Origin: CAYWFP01 sp964457365
GTDB taxonomy: Bacteria > Planctomycetota > SZUA-567
Assembly: GCA_964457365.1 (NCBI GenBank)
Contig: CAYWFP010000139.1
Coordinates: forward strand, 1-7,736
DNA: 7,736 bases
Direction of reading: 5' to 3'
The translations under genes were made by a program, and so were the position numbers. Under the pieces are notes generated by a model, which did no database searches, was not told the origin of the DNA, and saw only the letters and a list, made by a program, of their open reading frames with translations. Position 1 is the first letter of the stretch. Each line of letters opens with the position of its first letter. Positions 1-6,169 of the stretch are shown one piece after another.

Positions 1-434
1 ATGGCCTTGCGGGAACTACGAAGAAATTCTCCTGTCGGAACGGAGAGATCGATATCGAAGAAGGAATCGCCGTTGCTCACTATGATCGGCTTGTCGTCGA
101 GCAGATCATGGACCAATCGCAACGCTCCGCCTGTCCCCATCCTTCGCGGCTCGCACGAATAGGTCAATTTCATATCGCCGAATGAAGATCCGTACTGTTT
201 CTCCATCGCTTCGGACCGATACCCCGTGCAGAGGATGCAGTGCCTCAGTCCGGCCTGTTCCAGTTGGCACAGCAGATAATCGAGAAACGGCCGACCGTTG
301 ACCGGAGCGAGCGGTTTGGGCAACTCATGCAGGCAGGGCTTCAGCCGCGTACCCATCCCGCCGGCGAGGATACAGCCGGTATAGTCCTTGAGCGAATTGA
401 AGGCCGCATCGTCGGCTGCCGAACCAATGTCCAT
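1..434 (-). CDS. hddC: Sugar-1-phosphate nucleotidyltransferase, HddC-like, 3' end cut by window edge
   Basis: This is the N-terminal 144 residues of a nucleotidyltransferase; the frame is still open at base 1, so the C-terminal part is missing. After a short lead of about 20 residues comes the nucleotide-binding loop CILAGGMGTRLKP (residues 21-33), then LPKPLAPVNGRPFLDYLL with the conserved lysine, then GTGGALRLV and the metal-binding NGDSFFDIDL. This pattern fits D-glycero-alpha-D-manno-heptose 1-phosphate guanylyltransferase (HddC), which makes the GDP-heptose donor in the cytoplasm from heptose 1-phosphate and GTP. The heptose assignment rests mainly on the adjacent HddA-type kinase, because close relatives act on mannose-, glucose- or N-acetylmuramate-1-phosphate. 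The start ATG shares its A with the TGA of the kinase gene (TGATG), and AGAGGG lies five bases upstream inside that gene, so translational coupling is likely. Family confidence is high; substrate confidence is moderate. Confidence 0.85.
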   Translation of the reverse strand, partial: MDIGSAADDAAFNSLKDYTGCILAGGMGTRLKPCLHELPKPLAPVNGRPFLDYLLCQLEQAGLRHCILCTGYRSEAMEKQYGSSFGDMKLTYSCEPRRMGTGGALRLVHDLLDDKPIIVSNGDSFFDIDLSVPTGEFLRSSRKA

Positions 435-1444
435 CAACCCTCTTCGTCCAGATACGGTTCGTTGGCGGTAAAGAAAACGACCTGTGAACCGTATTTTTCA
501 AAGCGGAAGGGTACGTGAAGATAGTGACTGAATTTCTTCAGGAAATATTCCCGCTTATCCTGGGGAACGTAGAAAAGAAAGAAACCGCCACCGCCGGCTC
601 CGCAGATCTTTCCGCCCAGCGCGCCGCAATTCAAGGCGTGATTATAAATATCGTCGAGATCGGGATTGGATATCTTGCTGCCCATGCATTTCTTCAATTT
701 CCAGCCCTCATGCAGCAGCCGTCCGAAGTCGTGCATATCGTCACTTTCGTAAAGGATGTCCATGGCCGCATCGACCATGGCCTTCATCTCTTTTCTCGCC
801 TCGACGGTTTCTTTCTTATCCTCGATAATACATTTGATAATGTCGGAGGAAACGCGCCAGATGCCGGAGTAGATAAGGATCAATTCGCTCTCGATTTGCC
901 GGATCTTCTCGGGGTTGGCGATAACCGGCGTAACGAGAAACTGGTCTTCATCGAAGAAGTCTATCCGGTTGAAACCTCCAAAAGATGCGACAATCTGGTC
1001 TTGGAGACCGACTCTCTCCCCGACCCTGTTGCGTTCGATATGAATGGCTTGTTGCGCGATCTGGCGTTTGGTGCGACGGCGCGACAACAAGCCGTACAGC
1101 GAATTCAAGAAGCCGACACAGAAGGACGAGCTGGAGCCGATGCCCGAATTCGCGGGGATATCGCCACTGTGCGACACTTCAAGTCCGGAGGAGAATGACA
1201 GGTCCTTTATGCATTCGCGGACCGTGTTGTGTTTGATATCGTCGACATCGCGGCATTTTTCGACAACGCTGTACCGCAACGAATAATTATAGTCGAAAAA
1301 AGGCGGAAGAATACGGCAGGTCATATAACAGTAGTGATTGATCGTCGTGCTGAGAACGCTCCCGCCGTGTTCGCGGAAAAAATCGGGAAAATCCGTGCCG
1401 CCCCCGAAGAAGGAAATCCTGAATGGCGTACGCGTGATAATCAT
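434..1444 (-). CDS. hddA: D-glycero-alpha-D-manno-heptose 7-phosphate kinase (GHMP kinase)
   Basis: A complete 336-residue GHMP-family kinase, the usual length for HddA. It phosphorylates C1 of D-glycero-D-manno-heptose 7-phosphate with ATP, giving the 1,7-bisphosphate. GmhB-type phosphatase and HddC then convert this to the GDP-heptose. Seen in the sequence: the N-terminal signature RTPFRISFFGGGTDFP (residues 5-20), the ATP-binding loop PANSGIGSSSSF (97-108), the GLQDQ segment (146-150) whose aspartate is the expected catalytic base, and the C-terminal motif GGKICGAGGGGFFLF (277-291). The near-invariant RTPFRISFFGGGTD start and the VLSTTI segment are typical of HddA rather than of galactokinase or fucokinase. 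The start is preceded by a modest GGGA seven bases upstream. It begins 27 bases after the SDR stop and its stop overlaps the next gene by one base. A related sugar kinase, such as one for another heptose or fucose, is the main alternative. Confidence 0.9.
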   Translation of the reverse strand: MIITRTPFRISFFGGGTDFPDFFREHGGSVLSTTINHYCYMTCRILPPFFDYNYSLRYSVVEKCRDVDDIKHNTVRECIKDLSFSSGLEVSHSGDIPANSGIGSSSSFCVGFLNSLYGLLSRRRTKRQIAQQAIHIERNRVGERVGLQDQIVASFGGFNRIDFFDEDQFLVTPVIANPEKIRQIESELILIYSGIWRVSSDIIKCIIEDKKETVEARKEMKAMVDAAMDILYESDDMHDFGRLLHEGWKLKKCMGSKISNPDLDDIYNHALNCGALGGKICGAGGGGFFLFYVPQDKREYFLKKFSHYLHVPFRFEKYGSQVVFFTANEPYLDEEG

Positions 1445-1471
1445 ATGATTTCCCGACCATGAACAGCGCCG

Positions 1472-2404
1472 CTAAATGTTGGCGTAACGATTATTCTTGA
1501 TGATCCTGAAAGCCTTCAGCAACTCGCGGATCCCGTCGTCGATCGAATATACGGGCTTCCAGCCGGTCGCTTCGATACGTTCATTGCTGACGATGTAGTC
1601 GCGTTTATCGGGATCCGAGCCGATCTCGGATTCGATGTATACGAAGCCGGGGACGTGCTCTTGAATTTTTCGGCAGAGCTCGGCCTTCGAGAGATTGGCG
1701 TCCGACAGGCCGACATTATACGGCTGTCCCTTCATCCGGGAGTAATTCTCGATCCCGTGCAGAAATACGCGCGCGACGTCCCGAATATGAATGTAATTCC
1801 GTTTGAAGTGCGCTTCGAAAAGGATTATCGACCGGTCGAAAACGGCGCGATAGACGAAATCGTTGATCAGCAGGTCGGTACGCATTTTCGCGGACGCACC
1901 GAAGACGGTCGCTAGGCGGAACGAGATGGCTTCGCCTCCGTCCAGAAGCGCCGTCTCCGCCTCGACCTTTGTCCGTCCGTAGCGGGAAATCGGTTTGAGC
2001 GGCGTCTCCTCCGTACAGAACTTGCCTTTTTCGCCGATGCCGTAACCGGAATTGGTTGTCGGCACCAGCAGCATCTGTTCATTGCTTTTGTGCTTCGCGA
2101 GCATGAGTACGGCGTCGCGGTTGGTGCTGGCGGCCCCGATCCTGTCCCGCTCGCACAGGGGGGCTCCCACCAACGCCGCCAACGGAATAATCGCGTCGAA
2201 ATCGGAGATAATGCTTTTCATCACGGTTTCGTCGCGGGCATCGGCACAGATAAAATCGAAACGCTCATTCGCACAGCAGTCCATAAGCGAGCACTGGCGG
2301 TACATCAAATTGTCCAGCACCGTAACCCGATGGCCGTTTTCCAGCAAATGAGGCGTCAGTATTGAGCCCAGATACCCGGCGCCTCCCGTGACAAGAACCT
2401 TCAT
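1472..2404 (-). CDS. Extended SDR NAD-dependent nucleotide-sugar epimerase/reductase
   Basis: A 310-residue extended short-chain dehydrogenase/reductase, likely acting on an NDP-sugar in the cytoplasm. The start chosen is MKVLVTGG, because AAGGA lies about eight bases upstream; an upstream in-frame ATG at 2428 adds eight unconvincing residues. The NAD site is GGAGYLG (residues 7-13), and Asp31 at the end of beta-2 suggests NAD(H) rather than NADP(H). The catalytic YxxxK is YGRTK (142-146) with Thr117-Asn118-Ser119 before it. 4,6-dehydratases carry TDE or TSE-type residues there, and this protein has TNS. It therefore looks like an epimerase or C4 oxidoreductase rather than a 4,6-dehydratase. 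The C-terminal substrate half carries FKRNYIHIRDV (200-210) and GQPYNVG. The 42-base gap after the dehydratase gene and the 27-base gap to the heptose kinase place it in the GDP-heptose pathway. The exact reaction and sugar position cannot be read from sequence. Confidence 0.85.
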   Translation of the reverse strand: MKVLVTGGAGYLGSILTPHLLENGHRVTVLDNLMYRQCSLMDCCANERFDFICADARDETVMKSIISDFDAIIPLAALVGAPLCERDRIGAASTNRDAVLMLAKHKSNEQMLLVPTTNSGYGIGEKGKFCTEETPLKPISRYGRTKVEAETALLDGGEAISFRLATVFGASAKMRTDLLINDFVYRAVFDRSIILFEAHFKRNYIHIRDVARVFLHGIENYSRMKGQPYNVGLSDANLSKAELCRKIQEHVPGFVYIESEIGSDPDKRDYIVSNERIEATGWKPVYSIDDGIRELLKAFRIIKNNRYANI

Positions 2405-2446
2405 TACTATCGTCCTTTCGGCCCGCAATCGTCGCGGCAGAGGGCG

Positions 2447-3649
2447 TTACAACGATCTGTTAAGAGTATCGGCAAGATCGACGATCCGGGAATCGCTCAA
2501 ATCGGGGTAATTGCCGATATAATAGCCGAAAAAATGCACGTGATCGGTAACCGGAAGGTCTTCGGGGCGTTGCGTTACGCCGGCAGCTTTCAGGTACGGC
2601 TGCCGCAGTTGGTTGCCGCCTCCGGCATTGCCGCGGCGGTACTCGATGCCCTGCTCGTCCATGGTCGCTTCCAGTCTGCTCCGCAACGAGAGATCGGGGT
2701 CGCGCAGGATGACGGGGAAGGCGTAATTGCTGCAGCCGCGCAGGTCGAATTCGGCGAAGAATCCGGCGGCGTCCAAATGCTCGAGAAATATCTCGAGATT
2801 ATGCGCGCGCCGGCGGCATTCGTTTTCCAGTCTGTCCAATTGGGCCAACCCCAATACCCCGCCGATCTCGGTGTTTCTCACATTGAATCCCATGCACGAA
2901 AAGATGAATTTCGGATTCAGGTCAGGGTAGTCTTTCTCGTATGCCAAGCGCATCGTATCGCTGTCGACTTCGCGTACCATGCCATGCGAGCGCATCATGC
3001 GCATGAGTTGATAGAAGTCGGCGTCATTAGAGCAGACCATTCCTCCTTCGATCGTACTCATGTGATGCGCGAAATAAAAGGAGAAATTGGAGGCGAACCC
3101 GTAGCCGCCCAAACGGCGTCCCTCGAACTCCGCACCATGCGATTCGCAGACGTCTTCGATCAGAAGCACGCCGTGTTCTTCGAGACCGGACAGCAGTTTG
3201 GAGTCGAGACCGCAGAACCCCTGCGCGTGCACCAGCAGAACGGCCAGCGTCTTCTCGCCGACCTTTTCAAGAACAGCTTCCGAATTCATACTGAGCGTCG
3301 CGAGATCGATATCGGCGAAAACGGGCTTGAAGCCGGCGCGGATTACGGCAACAACATCCGACACCCACCCCAGCGGCGAGACAATGACTTCGTTCCGCCC
3401 CTTTGCCCCCTCGCCCAATCGACCGGTATCGAGCAGGTGGCGCAAGCCGCAGAGGGTTATCAGGTTCGCGGAAGAGCCCGAGTTCACGAAGACGCTGTAC
3501 TCTACCCCGAGCCAGCGGGACCACGCCTGCTCGAACGCCCGCACGCGCTCCGATTGAGTCAGTCTCGGATGAGTCTGCAGAAAATCAATCACTGCCTGGA
3601 TGTCGGCAGCGGATATATTGTCGCGCATCAGCGGCCAGTTAAATTCCAT
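2447..3649 (-). CDS. ColD-like PLP/PMP sugar 3-dehydratase (DegT/DnrJ/EryC1 fold)
   Basis: A 400-residue member of the DegT/DnrJ/EryC1/StrS fold. Seen: the cofactor phosphate loop NSGSSANL (residues 57-64), GWVSDV (94-99), and IEDVCESHGA (164-173), whose Asp166 should contact the pyridine nitrogen. The cofactor segment FSFYFAHHMSTIEGG (189-203) has His195-His196 where aminotransferases have the Schiff-base lysine. This lysine-to-histidine change marks the 3-dehydratases ColD (GDP-4-keto-6-deoxymannose 3-dehydratase) and RfbH/E1. RfbH also carries a CxCx-type [2Fe-2S] cysteine cluster after the SHG segment. None is visible here, so a ColD-like, iron-sulfur-free mechanism is more likely: PMP removes the C3 hydroxyl of a 4-keto NDP-sugar. 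The FNVRNTEIGGVLGLAQLDRL block (255-274) also matches the family. The ATG overlaps the end of the radical SAM gene by 11 bases, with GGGGAG just upstream. The inferred role is making a 3-deoxy sugar, probably a heptose. The gene name colD is withheld because the substrate is unproven. Confidence 0.85.
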   Translation of the reverse strand: MEFNWPLMRDNISAADIQAVIDFLQTHPRLTQSERVRAFEQAWSRWLGVEYSVFVNSGSSANLITLCGLRHLLDTGRLGEGAKGRNEVIVSPLGWVSDVVAVIRAGFKPVFADIDLATLSMNSEAVLEKVGEKTLAVLLVHAQGFCGLDSKLLSGLEEHGVLLIEDVCESHGAEFEGRRLGGYGFASNFSFYFAHHMSTIEGGMVCSNDADFYQLMRMMRSHGMVREVDSDTMRLAYEKDYPDLNPKFIFSCMGFNVRNTEIGGVLGLAQLDRLENECRRRAHNLEIFLEHLDAAGFFAEFDLRGCSNYAFPVILRDPDLSLRSRLEATMDEQGIEYRRGNAGGGNQLRQPYLKAAGVTQRPEDLPVTDHVHFFGYYIGNYPDLSDSRIVDLADTLNRSL

Positions 3650-5885
3650 GCTTCTCCCCGCTTTCGTGCCTGCAAAGGCCGCCGTTGAAAAGCAGATCCG
3701 GCGTGAGTACCTGCGCGAGCCTGAAAGAAGTCTTCAGGGCCGCCTCTTCACGGCTGAACTCGAAGGTTTTTCGGCTGTAAATCAAATAGTCGAAATGCCG
3801 TGCGTCACTGTCGACTTCTGCGATCGAGTCGTAAGAGGCGAGCGAACATCCGCGCCCGGCCAAAAAGCCGAAACAATCGGCGAACTCCGCATCGCCCAGC
3901 AGCGCGACTCGGCTTTTCTCGAGCGTTTCGACGAGATACGCGTTTGTCGCATCGGGATAGAGATTGTACACCTGAATGTCTGACGGTATGCCCAGCTTGG
4001 CGTGCAAGTCCGGAAAGCAACCGACGGATACTGCCGCGTCAAAACAAGCCGACGGGTATTGCGCAAGCGGGAGTTGCGGTTTCCCGAAAAAGTACTTCTC
4101 TTGCGATTGCTGCGGACAAAACGGATTGTACCAAGCGATGACGGCGCGGTAATCGAGTCGGAACGAGCCGTTGAATAGCACCTCCATCACCGGGGCGCCC
4201 ACGAGCAGTATCCGTTCGCATGCGGACAAAGCCCCCCGAAGGCGCTCGAGATGCCCCCGGTATGCCGAGAGCTTGAACACCTCGACATTGACGATACGGT
4301 AACATTGCCCGCAGGTCTTGTCGATCTTGAACTCCGAGCGGTATTCTCCAGGGCCGATATCCACCACGGCCCCGCACACCGGGCAATTACCCCTGAACGC
4401 GTACCCGCATTTCCTGCCGAGATCGAAGGAAACCTCCAAATCAAGCAATTCGTGTTTGCCGTAGTATTCGTGATGGTTCTTGATTATCTCGGTACAGACC
4501 ACGTCGTAAAACTCGTCGTCATTCAACGCCGATATATTAACGCGCAAGCCCTGCGTGTGATTCCGTATATTTACGTCGTAGACGCCGGACTTATTGGAAT
4601 AATTCAGCAAATAGCGGAATTTATCCTCGACCATGCCGCGCTCGAACGCACGGCGGAAATAGGTCGTTCCGGGATATATGGTCAGTGAATTAACGCCGAG
4701 ATTGGGCCGCACCAGCAGGTCGTATTCGCGGAGAAAGTCGAATGTCTCGCGCATCTGTTCGGCCGTTTCCCCTTCGTGCCCGAATATGAAACTGCCGGAA
4801 ATCGTTATGCCGACCCTGCGAGCCTGCTCGATATTACGCAAGTGATCTGCGCGCGTCGTGTTCTTGCGCATACGCTTCAGGATTTCGTCGTTGGCGCTTT
4901 CGAAGCCGAAATTCAAGATCTTGCAGCCGCTATCCGCCATCGCCTGGTAGGTCTTGTCGGACAGGTTGATATCCGTGCGCAATTGCGCCACCCAAGGCAT
5001 GTCAATGACGCGTTTATAACGCTCGCAAAACGCGAACGTCTGCTCGTCGTTCGAAAAGGCCACCTCCGAGGAAAGAGAGAAGTAATCGAAGCGGAACCTG
5101 GAGCGCCAATGCTCCATCTCGGCGAAAACCGACTCGAAATCGGAAGGGCGATATCGACCAATAGTCGGCGAGCAGAACGCACAGACATTGGTGCACCCCC
5201 TTCCGATAAGCACGGGAAAATTGGTCTTCCCGGGTATGGGGAAATGTTTCGAAAGTTCGATATATTTCAGCGCATTCATCGACTCCCATGCCGGCATCAC
5301 GGGCTGAGTCCGAATGTCGTGCCGGCTGATGGGATTGCGGCGTATGCCGCCCTCGCGATTGCGCCAGCAAAGCCCCGGAACGCCTGAATAACGGGACTCA
5401 TCGACCTGTTTTCGTTCGAGCAGGGCCAGAAGCGGCAGCAAATTCGTTTCCGCTTCGCCCCGGAGCACAAAATCCACATCGAGGAACTCGAACAGCTGCG
5501 ACGTGTCGAAATCCTTGGTGATTCCTCCACCAAGAATGATTGTCGAATCCTTTGAACTCTGCTTGAAGAAAGGGAGCAAAGCATAAAACCACTTAAGAAA
5601 GCCCACCAGTCCGCCAACCAGTATGTAGTCGTATTGCCTCTGCGCGATCATCCTGAGCATGGTCTGGGTGGCGTCGTTGGCCGGTATCTGAACCGCGGGT
5701 GTGGAATACTTGCTGTCCGGAGCGTTCTGTTTGCACCAGGCGCGATTGTCCCACACGCTTCGGTCATGGTAGAAACCGTATGCGTCGTACCCCCATCCTC
5801 CCGACTCAAGAACAGCAGCTACGTATGCCATTCCGATCGGGAACAGCGACGACGGAGGTACGATCAGGAGAATTCTGTTCTTCAT
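3639..5885 (-). CDS. Cobalamin-binding-type radical SAM protein with zinc ribbon and tandem Rossmann-like C-terminus
   Basis: A 748-residue protein and the first gene of the operon. The start was chosen at MKNRILLIVPP because AGAGGT sits four to five bases upstream. A GTG 30 codons earlier would add a Pro/Arg-rich tail encoded by the structured leader. Residues 1-160 resemble a B12-binding domain, with FPIGMAYVAAVLES near the start, a Rossmann pattern to IILGGG, and the family-typical LRGEAETNLLPLL; there is no DxHxxG motif. The radical SAM core follows, with CTNVCAFC (Cys231, Cys235, Cys238) for the [4Fe-4S] cluster, then NFGFESANDEILKRMRKNT and SFIFGHEGET. CPVC (501-504) plus CGQC (525-528) form a zinc-ribbon-like pair. 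From about 557 come two similar Rossmann-like segments, ERILLVGAP and SRVALLGDAE. The likely role is radical chemistry on the activated sugar; C-methylation, deoxygenation or epimerisation are all possible. The family call is firm; the reaction is inference. Confidence 0.85.
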   Translation of the reverse strand: MKNRILLIVPPSSLFPIGMAYVAAVLESGGWGYDAYGFYHDRSVWDNRAWCKQNAPDSKYSTPAVQIPANDATQTMLRMIAQRQYDYILVGGLVGFLKWFYALLPFFKQSSKDSTIILGGGITKDFDTSQLFEFLDVDFVLRGEAETNLLPLLALLERKQVDESRYSGVPGLCWRNREGGIRRNPISRHDIRTQPVMPAWESMNALKYIELSKHFPIPGKTNFPVLIGRGCTNVCAFCSPTIGRYRPSDFESVFAEMEHWRSRFRFDYFSLSSEVAFSNDEQTFAFCERYKRVIDMPWVAQLRTDINLSDKTYQAMADSGCKILNFGFESANDEILKRMRKNTTRADHLRNIEQARRVGITISGSFIFGHEGETAEQMRETFDFLREYDLLVRPNLGVNSLTIYPGTTYFRRAFERGMVEDKFRYLLNYSNKSGVYDVNIRNHTQGLRVNISALNDDEFYDVVCTEIIKNHHEYYGKHELLDLEVSFDLGRKCGYAFRGNCPVCGAVVDIGPGEYRSEFKIDKTCGQCYRIVNVEVFKLSAYRGHLERLRGALSACERILLVGAPVMEVLFNGSFRLDYRAVIAWYNPFCPQQSQEKYFFGKPQLPLAQYPSACFDAAVSVGCFPDLHAKLGIPSDIQVYNLYPDATNAYLVETLEKSRVALLGDAEFADCFGFLAGRGCSLASYDSIAEVDSDARHFDYLIYSRKTFEFSREEAALKTSFRLAQVLTPDLLFNGGLCRHESGEKHGI

Positions 5886-5886
5886 A

Positions 5887-5997
5887 TTACCTCTTGGCGC
5901 TGGCGGCGAGCGAGCGGGACCGATCCGCCGAAAGGCGGAAGTTCGGCCACCGTTGATCGGAGGATAACGTTGCACAAAACGTTTTCATACGCGCCAT
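5887..5997 (-). CDS. Possible 36-codon leader ORF
   Basis: ATG at 5997 opens a frame encoding a short basic peptide beginning MARMKTFCATLSSDQRW and ending in a Ser/Ala/Arg-rich tail. It terminates in TAA with only one base between the stop and the ATG of the radical SAM gene (TAATATG). The Shine-Dalgarno sequence for the radical SAM gene lies within its last codons, which could couple translation. No strong ribosome site precedes its own ATG (only a weak GAGA), and the peptide has no recognisable motif. It could simply be chance. Confidence 0.2.
   Translation of the reverse strand: MARMKTFCATLSSDQRWPNFRLSADRSRSLAASAKR
5924..5939 (-). repeat. Short leader hairpin TCCGCC-TTTC-GGCGGA
   Basis: A perfect six-base-pair inverted repeat with a four-base loop. 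On the operon transcript it lies about 38 bases before the radical SAM start codon. There is no U-tract after it, so it is not an intrinsic terminator by itself. It may be part of leader structure. Confidence 0.4.
5966..5983. repeat. Dyad AACGTT-N6-AACGTT
   Basis: Two copies of the self-palindromic hexamer AACGTT are separated by TTGTGC (minus-strand reading), forming both a direct and an inverted repeat. It could be a protein-binding site in DNA or a small hairpin in the leader RNA. No known operator consensus was recognised. Confidence 0.35.
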
Positions 5998-6103
5998 GCG
6001 GCGTTCTCGGTTATCGCCGGACTCTCTCCGCGCCGGCCTCAGCCGAAGAGCAATTCCAAAACGCCAGTGATCGGAAAGATCTGATTCCTTCAGGAAGCTC
6101 GGC

Positions 6104-6116
6104 TCGATCCGATCGA
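6104..6116. repeat. 13-base palindrome TCGATC-G-GATCGA
   Basis: A perfect six-base dyad around one central base. It lies about 18-31 bases downstream of the predicted transcription start, where a repressor operator would be well placed. The regulator is unknown and the function is inferred only from position and symmetry. Confidence 0.35.
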
Positions 6117-6140
6117 CCCTGATACATGAGGAATGAAAAC

Positions 6141-6169
6141 AGTATATCTCTTTCGGCGCTTTATGTCAA
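6141..6169 (-). promoter_or_regulatory. Sigma70-type promoter driving the sugar operon
   Basis: Reading the minus strand, a perfect TTGACA -35 box (6169-6164) is followed by exactly 17 bases and a TATACT -10 box (6146-6141), one mismatch from TATAAT. Transcription would start near 6134 and run into the radical SAM gene about 250 bases downstream. The promoter lies in the 3' part of the open frame left from the Mrr-like remnant, consistent with that frame no longer being a working gene. The boxes are seen directly; activity is inferred. Confidence 0.7.

Larger units (their letters stand above)
5886..6134 (-). promoter_or_regulatory. Structured 5' leader of the sugar operon
   Basis: This runs from the predicted transcription start (about 6134) to the radical SAM start codon, roughly 250 bases with no gene that I recognise. 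It holds several inverted repeats: TCGATC-G-GATCGA, AACGTT-6-AACGTT and TCCGCC-TTTC-GGCGGA, plus GCCGG/CCGGC with a 12-base loop. A possible 36-codon leader ORF (5887-5997) is also present. Long leaders are common upstream of polysaccharide operons. I looked for the ops/JUMPstart core (GGCGGTAG) used by RfaH and did not see it. I did not recognise a cobalamin or other known riboswitch. A regulatory role is inference. Confidence 0.4.

Noticed and set aside
515..1198. A 227-codon open frame on the plus strand
   Set aside because: It is antisense to the heptose kinase, whose three GHMP motifs are intact.
2405..2428. Eight-residue upstream extension of the SDR
   Set aside because: The internal ATG gives the standard MKVLVTGG start and has AAGGA at proper spacing.
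2534..3688. A 384-codon open frame on the plus strand
   Set aside because: It lies antisense to the ColD-like gene, has no recognisable motif, and is explained by codon bias of the real minus-strand gene.
4776..5387. A 203-codon open frame on the plus strand
   Set aside because: It is antisense to the radical SAM core, and no family features are visible.
5886..5975. 30-residue N-terminal extension of the radical SAM protein from a GTG
   Set aside because: It is Pro/Arg-rich and unlike the family start; the internal ATG has a strong AGAGGT site and begins directly with the domain.
5886..6140. ops/JUMPstart element of polysaccharide operons
   Set aside because: The core GGCGGTAG was looked for and not found in the leader.
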